Shown here: positions 47,383-57,265 of the stretch, one piece after another
Numbering within the stretch: the stretch's first letter is position 1
Layout of the letters: the number at the start of each line of letters is the position of its first letter
From: Diabrotica undecimpunctata
Lineage: Eukaryota; Arthropoda; Insecta; Coleoptera; Chrysomelidae
DNA: 64,000 bases
Assembly (NCBI RefSeq): GCF_040954645.1
Contig: NC_092806.1
Location: 161,754,328 to 161,818,327, forward strand
Reading direction: 5' to 3'
Position numbers and translations under genes: made by a program
Notes under the pieces: generated by a model
The model's input: only the letters and a program-made list of their open reading frames with translations
What the model was told of the DNA's origin: nothing
The model's database searches: none

Positions 47383-48783
47383 CTCAGTGACATTAGAAGT
47401 GTTACACCCAGAAGGAATAATTTCTTGAACTTAATTTTTTGGCAACAGGCTAGATTTGCACCAAGAATGAAATGATAACGTTGTCAAGAATTTTTATTAA
47501 CAAGTAATCAAAAAACAATTAATAATGTATTTGGCGACCCCGTAGCTGGTCGGCATTGATAAAATGAGATGATCGATGTCTGCTTGTGGCACTTCGTCCC
47601 AAATAACTCGAACTTCATGTATTAATTGTGCCAGAGTTTGTGGAGGATGGTGCAAAGTAGACAGTCCCCTTCCCATCATATCCCATACATATTCGATAGG
47701 ATTTAAATCCGGAGCACGGGGCGGCCACAGCAAAACATTACCGCCAACTTCTTGGAGAAAGTCCATAGTTTGATAAACAATATGGGGACATGCGTTGTCT
47801 TTCTGAAAAAGGACGTCTCGACTGCCATTAAGATAAGGCAGTAAAGTCGTTTGTAATATGTCATTAACATAACGGCAGCTGTCATATTGCCTCGAATAAA
47901 CACAAGTAGTGATTGGCTACCATAAGCAATAGCCCCTTAAACCATTACTCCAACTGTCCTGTGTACATGCCTCTCAACAACAAACCCAATATCTCGTCGC
48001 TCTTCACGGCGGCGTCTTACCATCCTACGACCATCATGCATTCCTAAACAGAATCGTGATTCATCGTTGAATGCTACATTACACCATTCTGCCACCCAAT
48101 TCCACCGTTCTCTGCACCAATTCAAACGTTAATAATAGTGTTTCTTAGTCAAAGGAAGCTCTAGTCGTGGGCGGAATGAAACCAGTCCAAAGGCTCGAAT
48201 GCGACGGTATAGTGTACATATACTAGCAGGTCTACCTACTACTCCAAACCATTGGTCAGCAATTTGACGCGTAGTAGCAAAACGGTCTCGCAGAGCCAGT
48301 AATCTAAAGCGCCTATCTTGACGCTCTGTGGTACGCCCGGTTGGCCAGTTGGTCTTCTTCGTGTTCCTCTATTTTGGCTTGTCCACACATGACAAACACG
48401 CATAACCGTCATTGCCGTATAATTAACACGACGGCAAATTTCGCGATACGACAAACCCATATCTCTTACGCAATAATTCTACCCCTGTCAAAATCGCTAA
48501 CATGATGGTAATTTTGGTGTCTTCGTACTCGAGGCATTTTCTAACACTGAATAAAATAATTAGACTGAGGAATAATAACTAAAAATTTCTATACAAACCG
48601 GCTTTCACAAATCGGTCTCTTCACAAAAAAATTTAAGGATAAAACTTTATTTTTACAAAAAGTAGAAAAGATAAAACATTGTTATTGTTATCATAGCATG
48701 TTTGAAATATAATCATTTTGTTGCCAAAAAATTAAGTTCAAGAAATTATTTCTTCGGGGTGTAACACTTCTAATGTCACTGAG
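47383..48783 (-). mobile_element. Tc1-like DNA transposon with about 65-bp TIRs
   Basis: The left end (47383-47448) begins CTCAGTGACATTAGAAGTG. The right end (48720-48783) is its reverse complement with a few mismatches. The length of 1.4 kb and the internal paired-type DNA-binding domain plus DDE transposase on the minus strand fit the Tc1 group. The bases next to the ends are AT-rich, and a clean TA duplication could not be fixed. Confidence 0.9.
47497..48537 (-). pseudogene. Tc1-like transposase, frameshifted
   Basis: The ATG at 48535-48537 starts MPRVRRHQNYHHVSDFDRGR, the usual N-terminus, broken by a stop after about 23 codons. In other frames: MGLSYREICRRVNYTAMTVM (helix-turn-helix), TRRRPTGQP, an AFNDESRFCL first Asp (frame 48125-47937), KDNACPH-like second Asp near 47785, and WPPRAPDLNPIEYVWDMMGR with the Glu 34 residues on (frame 47766-47497). 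The 89-codon C-terminal frame is intact. About four frameshifts separate the parts. Confidence 0.88.
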
Positions 48784-50040
48784 ATAATATTAGTAAGCTC
48801 ATTATTTTTAAGCAATATAAACAAACTTTTAACTGAAATTAATTTATTAACAACGCAGTAATAATTATATAATAGAATGATAAATATATTTGTGCAGGAC
48901 GTCAGTGTCCAGACAGAATAGTATCTGTTCCAGAAATTCTTCGCTACTGGATTATGATTTTATGCCACGTATATACGAGTTATTATAAGCTGTTGTTGAT
49001 CTCATCTCAGTTTCATACTCATTTGTGTATTTCTCTTTAAGACTAATTCATCCGGAATAAACAAAGCCTGCTATCAGACCGGCATCAATTGACCATTACA
49101 CTTGGCTTAACATCAGCCTCTTACGTTTACTTGTGATAAAGCTTAAGAACATCACAGATTAGATCCACTTTGGTGATATCTCGCCTGGACGTAGCTAGAG
49201 AAGCTTCCGCTCAAATAATTGGCCGAGATGGATTTTTGAGAATTAGTTTTGTTATCCAGTTGCTGGGAATTTGTTGATTGTAAATCAAAATGTTTAAAAT
49301 GGAATAGAAAAAAAATGAAGATGTATTGTGGTGAATGGTGTAGCAATTACTTAGATGTTAAGGTGAAATAAGAGAATTTAATTATACCCCGTTAGTGCTA
49401 GAGAAATATTCATTATCATTAGAAATCCATAAGGAAAATAAATTTCCTATAGTCGGCTGAACACCATAAATCACAAAAAATTTAATTAAAAAATCCTTTA
49501 TAAAAAGGTATATTTATTTAAGAACCGTTTCGAGCTACATTACAGACCGTTTTCGTAATGATAATTTCATCAACAGTGCTGTTACCAGATATACATCAGT
49601 GAAGCCACTAAAACATATGTGTAAAAACCCTTTCAATGTTGTTAAATGTTATATATTACATTGTTGCTGATAATTTTATATGATGTTAAAGTTTTAAACA
49701 GATTTACTTCATGGCAACTTAAAACTCCCAACTGGAGTTGCTGTCCCTGAAACGACGTCTCAATATGGGCCTTAGGTATATTACCACAGTGTTTTTTATG
49801 AAATGTAAGAAAGCCCAACCTTGTATTACCTTTTATTTACTAATTCTCAACCAACCTGTATATTAAAGTGACCTCAACTCCACTTCTGGTGTTTGCTGCC
49901 TACAAAAAAGTTGTAGATTTGGTTTGACGAGAAATGTGACGAAGATAGCGAACGAAATAAAACATACCAGGCAGAGTATGCTAGATAGTCATGAATAAAA
50001 TATAAGCAAATGCCAAGAATAAAAATAATCCCCTATCGAG
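48784..50040. other. gene-free stretch
   Basis: No gene recognised. At 49516-49575 there is an ACCGTTTCGAGCTACATTAC-type block that resembles, in style only, the GTTTCAATTTCCACTTCGG block at 63840. Both are possible retroelement end sequences. Confidence 0.45.
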
Positions 50041-50800
50041 AGCGTGTATCTTGAATCCAATGAACCTCTTTTCACCTTAAGACAACAATCTCTTCTACTT
50101 TTGTATGCAGTATCAATCAGTTCATTCCCTAATTACCAAAATACCCTCTTCGTCCAATAACAATGCCCAACATCTTATAAAACTTATCCAATTAACGACT
50201 CCACTACTTAAAAATATTGATCTCCATCTCACTAGATTATTTTCTCTACCTTCATTTCCCCCTGGGCTACACGTATTCATTCAATGGATATCTCACTTAC
50301 CATCTTTAACAAACATGAATCTCCTAACATTCCTATGAAAAAATCATTTTTAAAAATTATAAAAAAAATCATATGATTTAATTCCCTATACCGATGCTTC
50401 TAAATCTAACACTGATGTTGTCTGTGCAGTCACCACTAAACATGAACTTAAAAAATCATCTCGGTCAACCTTAAAATGCATCATTTACCACAGCTGAACT
50501 ATATAGTATTGCGTTGGCTTTTAAATGCATCTCCTATCAAAATAGACATATCGCCATTTGTACAGTTTCCCTTTTATCTATCCATTCAATCAATACAATT
50601 TTCCTGGCCAACCATTGGTTCAAAACATTCATGACGTCTACCAAAATATCTCTGCTTACGATTATAACAGTCTCTCTCATATGACTGCCTTCTCATACTA
50701 CAATTATTGGTAATAAAACAGCAGATTATTTTGCCAAAGAAGCTACCAGCCATAATACTGGAATAACTATAATTCAACTAGCAATATACTTTATATAAAT
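50041..50800 (+). pseudogene. jockey/I-type LINE fragment (RT end and RNase H)
   Basis: A plus-strand frame (50105-50338) resembles the region after RT. Then, with stops and shifts, LIPYTDASKSN (first Asp of RNase H), FTTAELYSIALAFKC (Glu) and HTTIIGNKTADYFAKEA (last Asp) appear near 50390-50750. The stretch where TDS is expected reads ICTVSLLSI, so the middle catalytic Asp is lost. Fragmentary and dead. Confidence 0.7.
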
Positions 50801-50874
50801 AAAAAAAATTTCATGAAGACATCAGAAAATTACAATTAAAAAAGAAATCTAACTATATAATAATATAATAACTA

Positions 50875-51765
50875 TAGAAATCAAAAGAGGTGACAGGGTT
50901 GCATGCTGTTCCCATTGTTATTCAATCTGTACAGCGAAGCTATTTTTGAGGATGCAATATCAGAGGAACAAGAGAGAACAATAAACGGAAAAATATTGAA
51001 CAACATAAGATTCGCAGACGACACCGCTGTTTTTGCAAACAGTCTAAAAGCACTGCAATGCTTAGTAAATAGATTACATTAAGTCAGTATAAAATATGGA
51101 CTACAAATGAACGTTAAAAAAAATAAGTGCATGATTATTTCTAAGCAACATACAATAGGAAGGCTAGATATCGGGGGAAACAAGTAGAAATAGTGAATAA
51201 CTACAAATATCTGGGAACCTGAGTAAATGAAAATAATGGCCAAGGTAGAGAAATAAGGACACGTATTGAAATTGCAAGACAAGTATTTATAAAAATGAAA
51301 TCAATGTTTGTTGATCGAGACCTTCCTTCTCGACTTTGTTGTATGGAATGGAAAGCTGGGCACTAAAAGTGGATATTATAAAAAAAGTTGGAATCATTTG
51401 AGATGTGGTGCTATAAAAGGATTTTGAAAATACCATGGACCCAACGAATTACAAATGCAGAAGTGTTAAGAAGACCACAAAAGGATTGCGAGGTCATAAA
51501 ACACATCAAAACAAGAAAGCTGAAATATTTAGGCCACATTACCAGAGGTGCGAAATATGAGATATAAAGGCTCATAATGCAAGGTAAAATCAAGGGTAAA
51601 AGATCCATATGAAGACGAAGAATTTCATGGCTAAGAAACCCAAGAGAGTGGTATAGTTGCAACTCAGTAGATCTTTTCAGAGCAGCCGCCAATAAGGTAC
51701 GGATAGCTGTGACGATAGCCAACCTCCGATAGAAGAAGGAACTACAAGAAGAAGAAGAAGTCTTT
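50875..51765 (+). mobile_element. RTE-type LINE 3' half, decayed
   Basis: It starts at the palm (IKRGDRV, with LLFNLYSEAIFEDA and catalytic FADD near 51022). The thumb and C-terminus follow in pieces: LESFEMWCYKRILKIPWTQR, KYLGHITRGAKYE, IMQGKIKGKRSI and SWLRNPREWYSCNS. It ends at 51733 with a GAA tail (51742-51760). Many stops. It closely resembles the intact family K copy at 54398. Confidence 0.8.
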
Positions 51766-51896
51766 TTTATTCTTAGTTTAAAGATGTTAACCACAATAAA
51801 AACAACCAACATTGAATTCCTCAGTCACATCAGGAGTAACAGCGAAATATATGGATTGCTGCAGTTAATTCTACAAGGAAAAGTAGAAAGAAAAAG

Positions 51897-51930
51897 AAGG
51901 ACCAGGAAGGCGAAGACCTTCCTGGTCCTT
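51897..51930. repeat. perfect 14-bp hairpin at the 5' junction of RTE I
   Basis: AAGGACCAGGAAGG (51897-51910), six-base loop CGAAGA, then its exact complement CCTTCCTGGTCCTT (51917-51930). The left stem is host LINE H sequence; the right stem is the first 14 bases of the inserted copy. Confidence 0.95.
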
Positions 51931-53352
51931 CCACTAGATTTAATAACCTAGATTTAATAACAGCACTATTCAATAAGATATATGATACAGGTAAAATACC
52001 AACAGACTGGCTAAAATCAACATTCGTAGCATTACCAAAAAAATCGAATTCCTCACAATGCGATGATTATCGAATATTAAGCTTGATGTCTCATGTCCTT
52101 AAAACTTTTCTCAGAATTATCCATACACGAATTTACAAGAAGTGCGAGTTCCAGATGAGTGACACTCAATTCGGATTTCGAAACGGATTGGGAACACGGG
52201 AGGCTCTTTTTGCTTTAAATGTGTTAACGCAACGATGCAGAGACATGAATGTAGATGTATATGGATATTTTATTGACTATCGAAAAGCATTTGACTGCGT
52301 TAACCATCAAAAGCTGATCAAAATTCTGAGAACAACTGGAGTTGACGAACAAGACTTGCGAATTATCTCAGAACTATACTGGCACCAAACGGCAACAATT
52401 GAAATAGAGCACACAACATCCGAAGACATACAAATCCGACGAGGAGTGAGACAGGGTTGCGTCTTATCACCGCTACTCTTTAATTTGTATTCGGAGTCTA
52501 TATTCAGAGAAGCATTAGACGAGGTCCAAGGCGGAATTAAGATTAACGGAATCAGCAAAGACAACATCAGATATGCTGATGATACCGTCTTAATAGCAAG
52601 CAACGCACAAGAACTACAAAATATAATAAATGCGGTAGTTCACCACAGCGAAATGTTCGGTTTACATCTAAACGTTTCCAAAACTAAAACTTTAGTATTT
52701 TCAGAGACACCAATAAACGTACAGGTGTATGCCAAGGGCCAAATAATAGAACAGGTAAATTCCATAAAATATTTGGGAACAAATATCAATAGTCAGTGTA
52801 ATCCAAAAAAAGAAATCCTATCAAGAATCGAACAGGCAAGGAAAACATTCATGAGCATTAAAACATTTTTTACAAGATCAGACCTTAGTCTACAGCTTAG
52901 AATCCGAATGATCAGATGTTACGTTTTTTCTGTCTTACTGTATGGCTGTGAAAGTTGGACAATGGACTCTGAAATAGAAAAAAGAATAGATGCATTTGAG
53001 ATGTATATATACAGACGAATGTTGAGGATTCCATGGGTACAAAGAGTTACTAATGTTGAGGTACTTCGTCGCATGTGTAAACAAAAAGAATTACTAAGAA
53101 TAATCAATAAGAGGAAAATGCAATACTTGGGTCATGTGCTGAGAGGCGAAAGATATGAATTACTTCAAGTTATACTGGAAGGAAAAGTACAGGGCAAAAG
53201 ATCAGTAGGAAGACGCCAGAACTCGTGGCTGAAAGACCTGAGGAGATGGTTCGACCGCTCATCCGCAGAGATCTTTCGCGCAGCAGTTTCCAAAACTACA
53301 ATTGCCATTTGGATCGCCAACCTTCGAAAGGAGACGGCGCAATGAGAAGAAG
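51916..53352 (+). mobile_element. RTE-type LINE I, 5'-truncated, 12-bp TSD
   Basis: Flanked by AGGAAGGCGAAG (51904-51915 and 53353-53364). The first 15 bases are the inverted complement of the adjoining target; the LINE proper follows. The coding part is open throughout. The tail is GAAGAAG-like at 53344-53352. Confidence 0.88.
52083..53345 (+). CDS. reverse transcriptase of RTE-type LINE I (partial, open frame)
   Basis: 420 codons listed from a TTG; the first ATG is the next codon. The frame stays open upstream to about 51920, so the start is an effect of 5' truncation. Motifs: QFGFRNGLGTREALFALNV (29-47), palm A FIDYRKAFD (63-71), GVRQGCVLSP (121-130), catalytic YADD (164-167), LHLNVSKTKTL, IKYLGTNI, YGCESW, AFEMYIYRRMLRIPW, LGHVLRGERYE and GKRSVGRRQNSWLKDLRRW. 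No stop or shift is visible, so it is young. The endonuclease is missing. Confidence 0.88.
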   Translation: MMSHVLKTFLRIIHTRIYKKCEFQMSDTQFGFRNGLGTREALFALNVLTQRCRDMNVDVYGYFIDYRKAFDCVNHQKLIKILRTTGVDEQDLRIISELYWHQTATIEIEHTTSEDIQIRRGVRQGCVLSPLLFNLYSESIFREALDEVQGGIKINGISKDNIRYADDTVLIASNAQELQNIINAVVHHSEMFGLHLNVSKTKTLVFSETPINVQVYAKGQIIEQVNSIKYLGTNINSQCNPKKEILSRIEQARKTFMSIKTFFTRSDLSLQLRIRMIRCYVFSVLLYGCESWTMDSEIEKRIDAFEMYIYRRMLRIPWVQRVTNVEVLRRMCKQKELLRIINKRKMQYLGHVLRGERYELLQVILEGKVQGKRSVGRRQNSWLKDLRRWFDRSSAEIFRAAVSKTTIAIWIANLRKETAQ

Positions 53353-53371
53353 AGGAAGGCGAAGGATCTCC

Positions 53372-53676
53372 ATCCATCCATCCATCCAATGGCGCTACAG
53401 CCCAAATCGGGCCTTGGCCTCCTTCAACAGGCTTCTCCAACCATCTCTATTTACCGCTGTCCTTTTCCATGAACGCGTTCCCAGGCAGTTCCTGGCATCC
53501 TCATCGACTTCATCTTCCCATCTCTTTTTAGGTCTTCCAACAGGTCTTTTTCCCTGCATTCTTGCATTTAATAATTTTCTGGGGATTCTATTCTCATGCA
53601 TGCGGACCACGTGCCCTGCCCATCGAAAGAAAAATATTACGTAGGATCCTGGGCCCAATAAGTGAAAACAACAACT
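53372..53676 (-). mobile_element. RTE-type LINE J, inserted in the tail of I, with inverted 5' segment, 14-bp TSD
   Basis: Flanked by GGCGAAGGATCTCC (53358-53371 and 53677-53690). The 3' part (53372 to about 53627) reads on the minus strand: RWAGHVVRMHENRIPRKLL, GKRPVGRPKKRWEDEVDEDA, a WRSLLKEAKARFGL end, stop and an (ATGG)n tail. The 5' part (about 53623-53676) reads on the plus strand: ERKILRRILGPISENNNW, which normally precedes RWAGHV in this family. Both parts lie inside one TSD, as expected of a twin-priming inversion. Confidence 0.85.
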
Positions 53677-53800
53677 GGCGAAGGATCTCCTGGCTAAAAA
53701 ATCTACGTACGTCGTTTAACACAACACAAGAGCAGCAGTACCTATTGCCATGATGGTCGCCAGAATCCGAAACGGATATTCACTACAAGAAGTTTGAAGA

Positions 53801-54389
53801 TTTTAATTTAATTTCATGTATGCGACTATACTAAACCTATTATGTTTCAAAATCGTCCATAAAATGATGCTTTCTTCGATAACAGATTTTGTAGACTCTC
53901 TATACAATAGAAATATATTCTACAATAACTTTGTTTTCGAGTTACAGCTATGTTGCCAAGCTGTTTTATTAAAAAACAACTGCAAGATATAAAACCCCAT
54001 GTGACGAAGTGACTGAGAAATTCGAAATGAAGCTGTCCATCGTGTCGCGAACTCGCGAGTACTTTGAAATCTGCAAAGCACGTGCCGTCAGTATTTGATG
54101 ACGTCACACAAAATTGACAAGCCGAGCTGCATTCAAACGACCCGGCAGTTGTATATTTCGAACAGACAAGGATAAATCGACACCTTATTTGTACTGCATT
54201 TAAACGAGTTGAATAAAAATGTTGGAAATAAGATAGTAGATATGGTTAGTCACGGAAATATAGAGAATAAAGATTTTAGACGAAATAGAGAAATTTATCT
54301 CACTTGTTTACAATAGGAACGTGGATATTTAAGAGTGCTTTGTAAAATATATATAGAACTGCAAGAAAATTCATCTTTAAATATAAAGC
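53801..54389. other. gene-free stretch
   Basis: A GC-richer block (54000-54150) with ATGACGTCAC at 54097 was noted, but no gene or element was recognised. Confidence 0.5.
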
Positions 54390-54397
54390 GCTCCCTC

Positions 54398-56579
54398 CCG
54401 CAGATGTCTTTTCAGACCATAACCCTCTAATAGCGCAAATGAGTATTAAACTAAAAAGATTGGAGCAGAAAAGAAGAGCAAATCAGATAGACGTCAGTCA
54501 TTTATGTAACCTGGAGGTAAAGGAGAAACTGCAAAAATGTATTAATAATAATTTCAAAATACTTCATGAAAAAGAAACATCTCAGCCAACGAACAACATA
54601 GATAAAAAATGGCAAAACGTAAAAATGGCGATAACAGGTCCTGTGAAGAAAATTCTGACTAAAGAAAAACCAAAAATAAAGTAAAGGTGAATGACTGATA
54701 AGATCCTTCTTTTCATGGACAATCGGAGAATAATGAAAGGAAAAAACGAACAAAGGTATAAACAAATACAGAAAGAAATCAAAATAGAAATCAGAATAGC
54801 AAAAGATTTTTATAAAAGAAAATGTGAAGAAATAGAGCAATTGCAGGCAAAACATGATATTTTTAATGTACATAAAAAAGTGAAAGAACTTGCAGGTACA
54901 CAAAAACGTAAGCAGCCAAATACCCTGTATAATGTCAATGGAAACATAATAACAGAACTAGAAGAACAGTTGAAGACATGGAAAAACTATATTGAAGAAC
55001 TCTTTGCAGATGATAGACAACAATCTGAGCTAAGTAACATACAAGAAGACGAAGGTCCAGAAATAACGGAAGAAGAAGTAATGTACGCACTAAAAAGAAT
55101 GAAAAATGGTAAAGCCCCAGGTCCAGATGAAATACCAACGGAAATCCTTAAACTAATAGAAAAAGACTCGATTCACATTTTAGTTAAACTTTTCAATAGC
55201 ATTTATACATCAAGAAAAATACCACAAGAATGGCTTTTATCCACCTTTGTTACTATACCAAAAAAGATAAATGCCAAACAATGCAGTGATTACCGTACAA
55301 TCAGTCTGATGAGCCATGTACTGAAAATATTTCTGAAAATTATACACTCTAGAGTACACAGAAAACTGGAAATGGACATCAATAATACCCAGTTTGGATT
55401 ACGAAATGGACTTGGAACAAGAGAGGCGTTGTTTGCACTGAACGTTATGTCTCAAAGATGTCTTGACATAAATCAAGATGTATTCATGTGTTTCATAGAT
55501 TACAACAAGGCCTTTGATAAAGTGCGGCATGATCACCTAATCAGACTCCTGACAGAAAAGAATTTAGATAAACGAGACATCCGACTAATAGCAAATATGT
55601 ACTACAATCAGAAAGCAGTAGTGAGAGTAGAGAATAATACCACTGAAGAAATTGAAATAAAGCGAGGTGTGAGACAAGGGTGTATACTGTCACCAACCCT
55701 GTTTAATCTCTATTCCGAAGACGTAATGAATAGAACACTCTCTGAGCAATCCGTAGGTACTAAAATAAATGGTGTTAGATTAAACAATCTGAGATTTGCC
55801 GACGACACCGTTCTGATCGCAGAAACACTTGAAGAGCTACAGACATTGGTGAATAAGATAGCAGACTGCAGCGAAGAATATGGACTATCTTTGAACATAA
55901 AGAAAACTAAATTTATGGTAATATCGAAATCAACACAAAATGTCCAAAATTTATATTTACACAATGAAATTATCGATCGAGTTAGCAAATACAAATATTT
56001 AGGCACTTTTATAAATGAAGACAACGATAGCTCAGCAGAAATCAAAATAAGAATAGAAAAAGGAAGATCCATATTCACTAAAATGAAGAGAGTGTTCTGC
56101 GGAAGAGATTTGAGCCTTGAAATGAAACTTCGCCTGATGAGATGTTACGTACTTTCTGTGCTGTTCTACGGAATGGAGTCATGGACGTTGAAAAACATTG
56201 ATACCAAAAAATTAGAGGCATTTGAACTGTGGATGTATCGCAGAATCCTGAGAATATCATGGACCGAGAGAGTCACAAATGTCGAGGTCTTGAGAAGAAT
56301 GAATAAAGAAAAGGAAGTCATATTTACGATCAAAAAACGAAAACTGCAATACTTGGGACACATTACAAGAGGCGAAAGATATGAACTGCTTCGAATAATT
56401 ATGCAAGGGAAAATAGCAGGAAAAAGGTCCATAGGAAGAAGACGAAACTCCTGGCTAAAGAATCTACGGGAATGGTATAGCTGTAGCAGCAACGAATTGT
56501 TTCGGTCAGCAGTTTCGAAAATACGTATAGCCCTGATGATCGCCAACCTTCGGAATGAAGATGGCACTTGAAGAAGAAT
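54398..56579 (+). mobile_element. RTE-type LINE K, 5'-truncated in the endonuclease, 8-bp TSD
   Basis: Flanked by GCTCCCTC (54390-54397 and 56580-56587). It starts at the last endonuclease motif (VFSDHNPL near 54409-54432), continues as frame 54439-54684, meets TAA (54682-54684) and TGA (54688-54690) in the same frame, then runs open to 56571. A short GAAGAAT tail follows the stop. It is the best-preserved retroelement here. Confidence 0.92.
54691..56571 (+). CDS. reverse transcriptase of RTE-type LINE K (626-codon open frame)
   Basis: The Lys/Glu-rich linker (1-125) is followed by GKAPGPDEIPTEILK (140-154), SDYRTISLMSHVLKIFLKII (199-218), palm A FIDYNKAFD (268-276), GVRQGCILSP (326-335), catalytic FADD (369-372) and KYLGTFI. 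The thumb has YGMESWTL and LEAFELWMYRRILRISW (about 508-524), the YLGHITRGERYELL box and GKRSIGRRRNSWLKNLREW. The product would copy its RNA at a nicked chromosomal site. All RT catalytic Asp residues are present. The missing endonuclease and two stops upstream mean the copy cannot jump alone. The ATG is probably internal to the original protein. Confidence 0.92.
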   Translation: MTDKILLFMDNRRIMKGKNEQRYKQIQKEIKIEIRIAKDFYKRKCEEIEQLQAKHDIFNVHKKVKELAGTQKRKQPNTLYNVNGNIITELEEQLKTWKNYIEELFADDRQQSELSNIQEDEGPEITEEEVMYALKRMKNGKAPGPDEIPTEILKLIEKDSIHILVKLFNSIYTSRKIPQEWLLSTFVTIPKKINAKQCSDYRTISLMSHVLKIFLKIIHSRVHRKLEMDINNTQFGLRNGLGTREALFALNVMSQRCLDINQDVFMCFIDYNKAFDKVRHDHLIRLLTEKNLDKRDIRLIANMYYNQKAVVRVENNTTEEIEIKRGVRQGCILSPTLFNLYSEDVMNRTLSEQSVGTKINGVRLNNLRFADDTVLIAETLEELQTLVNKIADCSEEYGLSLNIKKTKFMVISKSTQNVQNLYLHNEIIDRVSKYKYLGTFINEDNDSSAEIKIRIEKGRSIFTKMKRVFCGRDLSLEMKLRLMRCYVLSVLFYGMESWTLKNIDTKKLEAFELWMYRRILRISWTERVTNVEVLRRMNKEKEVIFTIKKRKLQYLGHITRGERYELLRIIMQGKIAGKRSIGRRRNSWLKNLREWYSCSSNELFRSAVSKIRIALMIANLRNEDGT

Positions 56580-56654
56580 GCTCCCTCTTCGTCGATCTCT
56601 ATCCACATCTCAGACTAGTCTGTTATTTAAAAAGTTCGTTCAAAATTTAGTTTT

Positions 56655-56698
56655 TTCCACGGTTCCGCCACCAAAAAGTTTGAGAACCGCTGTTGTAG
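56655..56698 (-). repeat. possible hAT terminal repeat remnant
   Basis: On the minus strand the sequence begins CAGCGGTTCTCAAACTTTTT and continues GGTGGCGGAACC, the typical end of ZBED5-like hAT elements. No partner end or transposase lies nearby; LINE K is inserted about 70 bp away. Confidence 0.45.
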
Positions 56699-57265
56699 AG
56701 TAAAATCTAACCCAGAAGTTTGGGTGAAATATCATCCTCCTGACTGTGCACAACAAAACTAATGATAAAATTATTGGATCAACCCGATCTAATAAAAAAA
56801 AAGATTTGTTTAAAACTCTCGCATTCTTTTCTTCTAACAATAATTTCTTTACGTGATCTAAATATTTTCTTTAGGATTATAGTTGCTTAAATCATTCATT
56901 AATAACTTTTGAACGATCAAACCAGTGTGCAATTTGCTTCCCGATATCCTATTTACATTGTAATGCATTGCCAATATCCCGAGGCCTCGCCACCAATAAT
57001 AACGAAACAGTGCACCGGTGCGCAAACACATTTGATCCATTCCAACGGTTATCGCTCATCCCGATCGCAGCTCATTAAAAAGATAGCTTCTGCTGAACTG
57101 AAGTTATTTATCCATCTGGACAAATCGTTAATATTAATTATCCGATTCCCCACACATCTGATGCTATAATCTATTTTTATTTATCTGATATACCGAGGAT
57201 AGTCTAGTATTGCACAGTATCTAGATGCGTAGGGAATATAACGCTTGTGTCTTGTTATCTTCTTC
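56699..57265. other. gene-free stretch
   Basis: The frame 56909-57169 (86 codons, plus) has no recognised motif. Nothing else was seen. Confidence 0.5.

Larger units (their letters stand above)
51766..53800 (+). mobile_element. RTE-type LINE fragment H, host of the nested pair I and J
   Basis: The left part (51766-51915) encodes TTNIEFLSHIRSNSEIYGLL and QLILQGKVE. The right part (53691-53800) continues SWLKNLRTSFNTT and a VARIRNGYSLQ-like end. Joining them at the duplicated AGGAAGGCGAAG and GGCGAAGGATCTCC sites gives a continuous C-terminal region, GPGRRRISWLKNLR. It is therefore the oldest layer of the nest. Confidence 0.75.

Noticed and set aside
47383..47448. Clean TA target duplication at the Tc1-like element
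   Set aside because: Flanks are AT-rich and the two ends cannot be aligned to one TA without assuming a mutated base.
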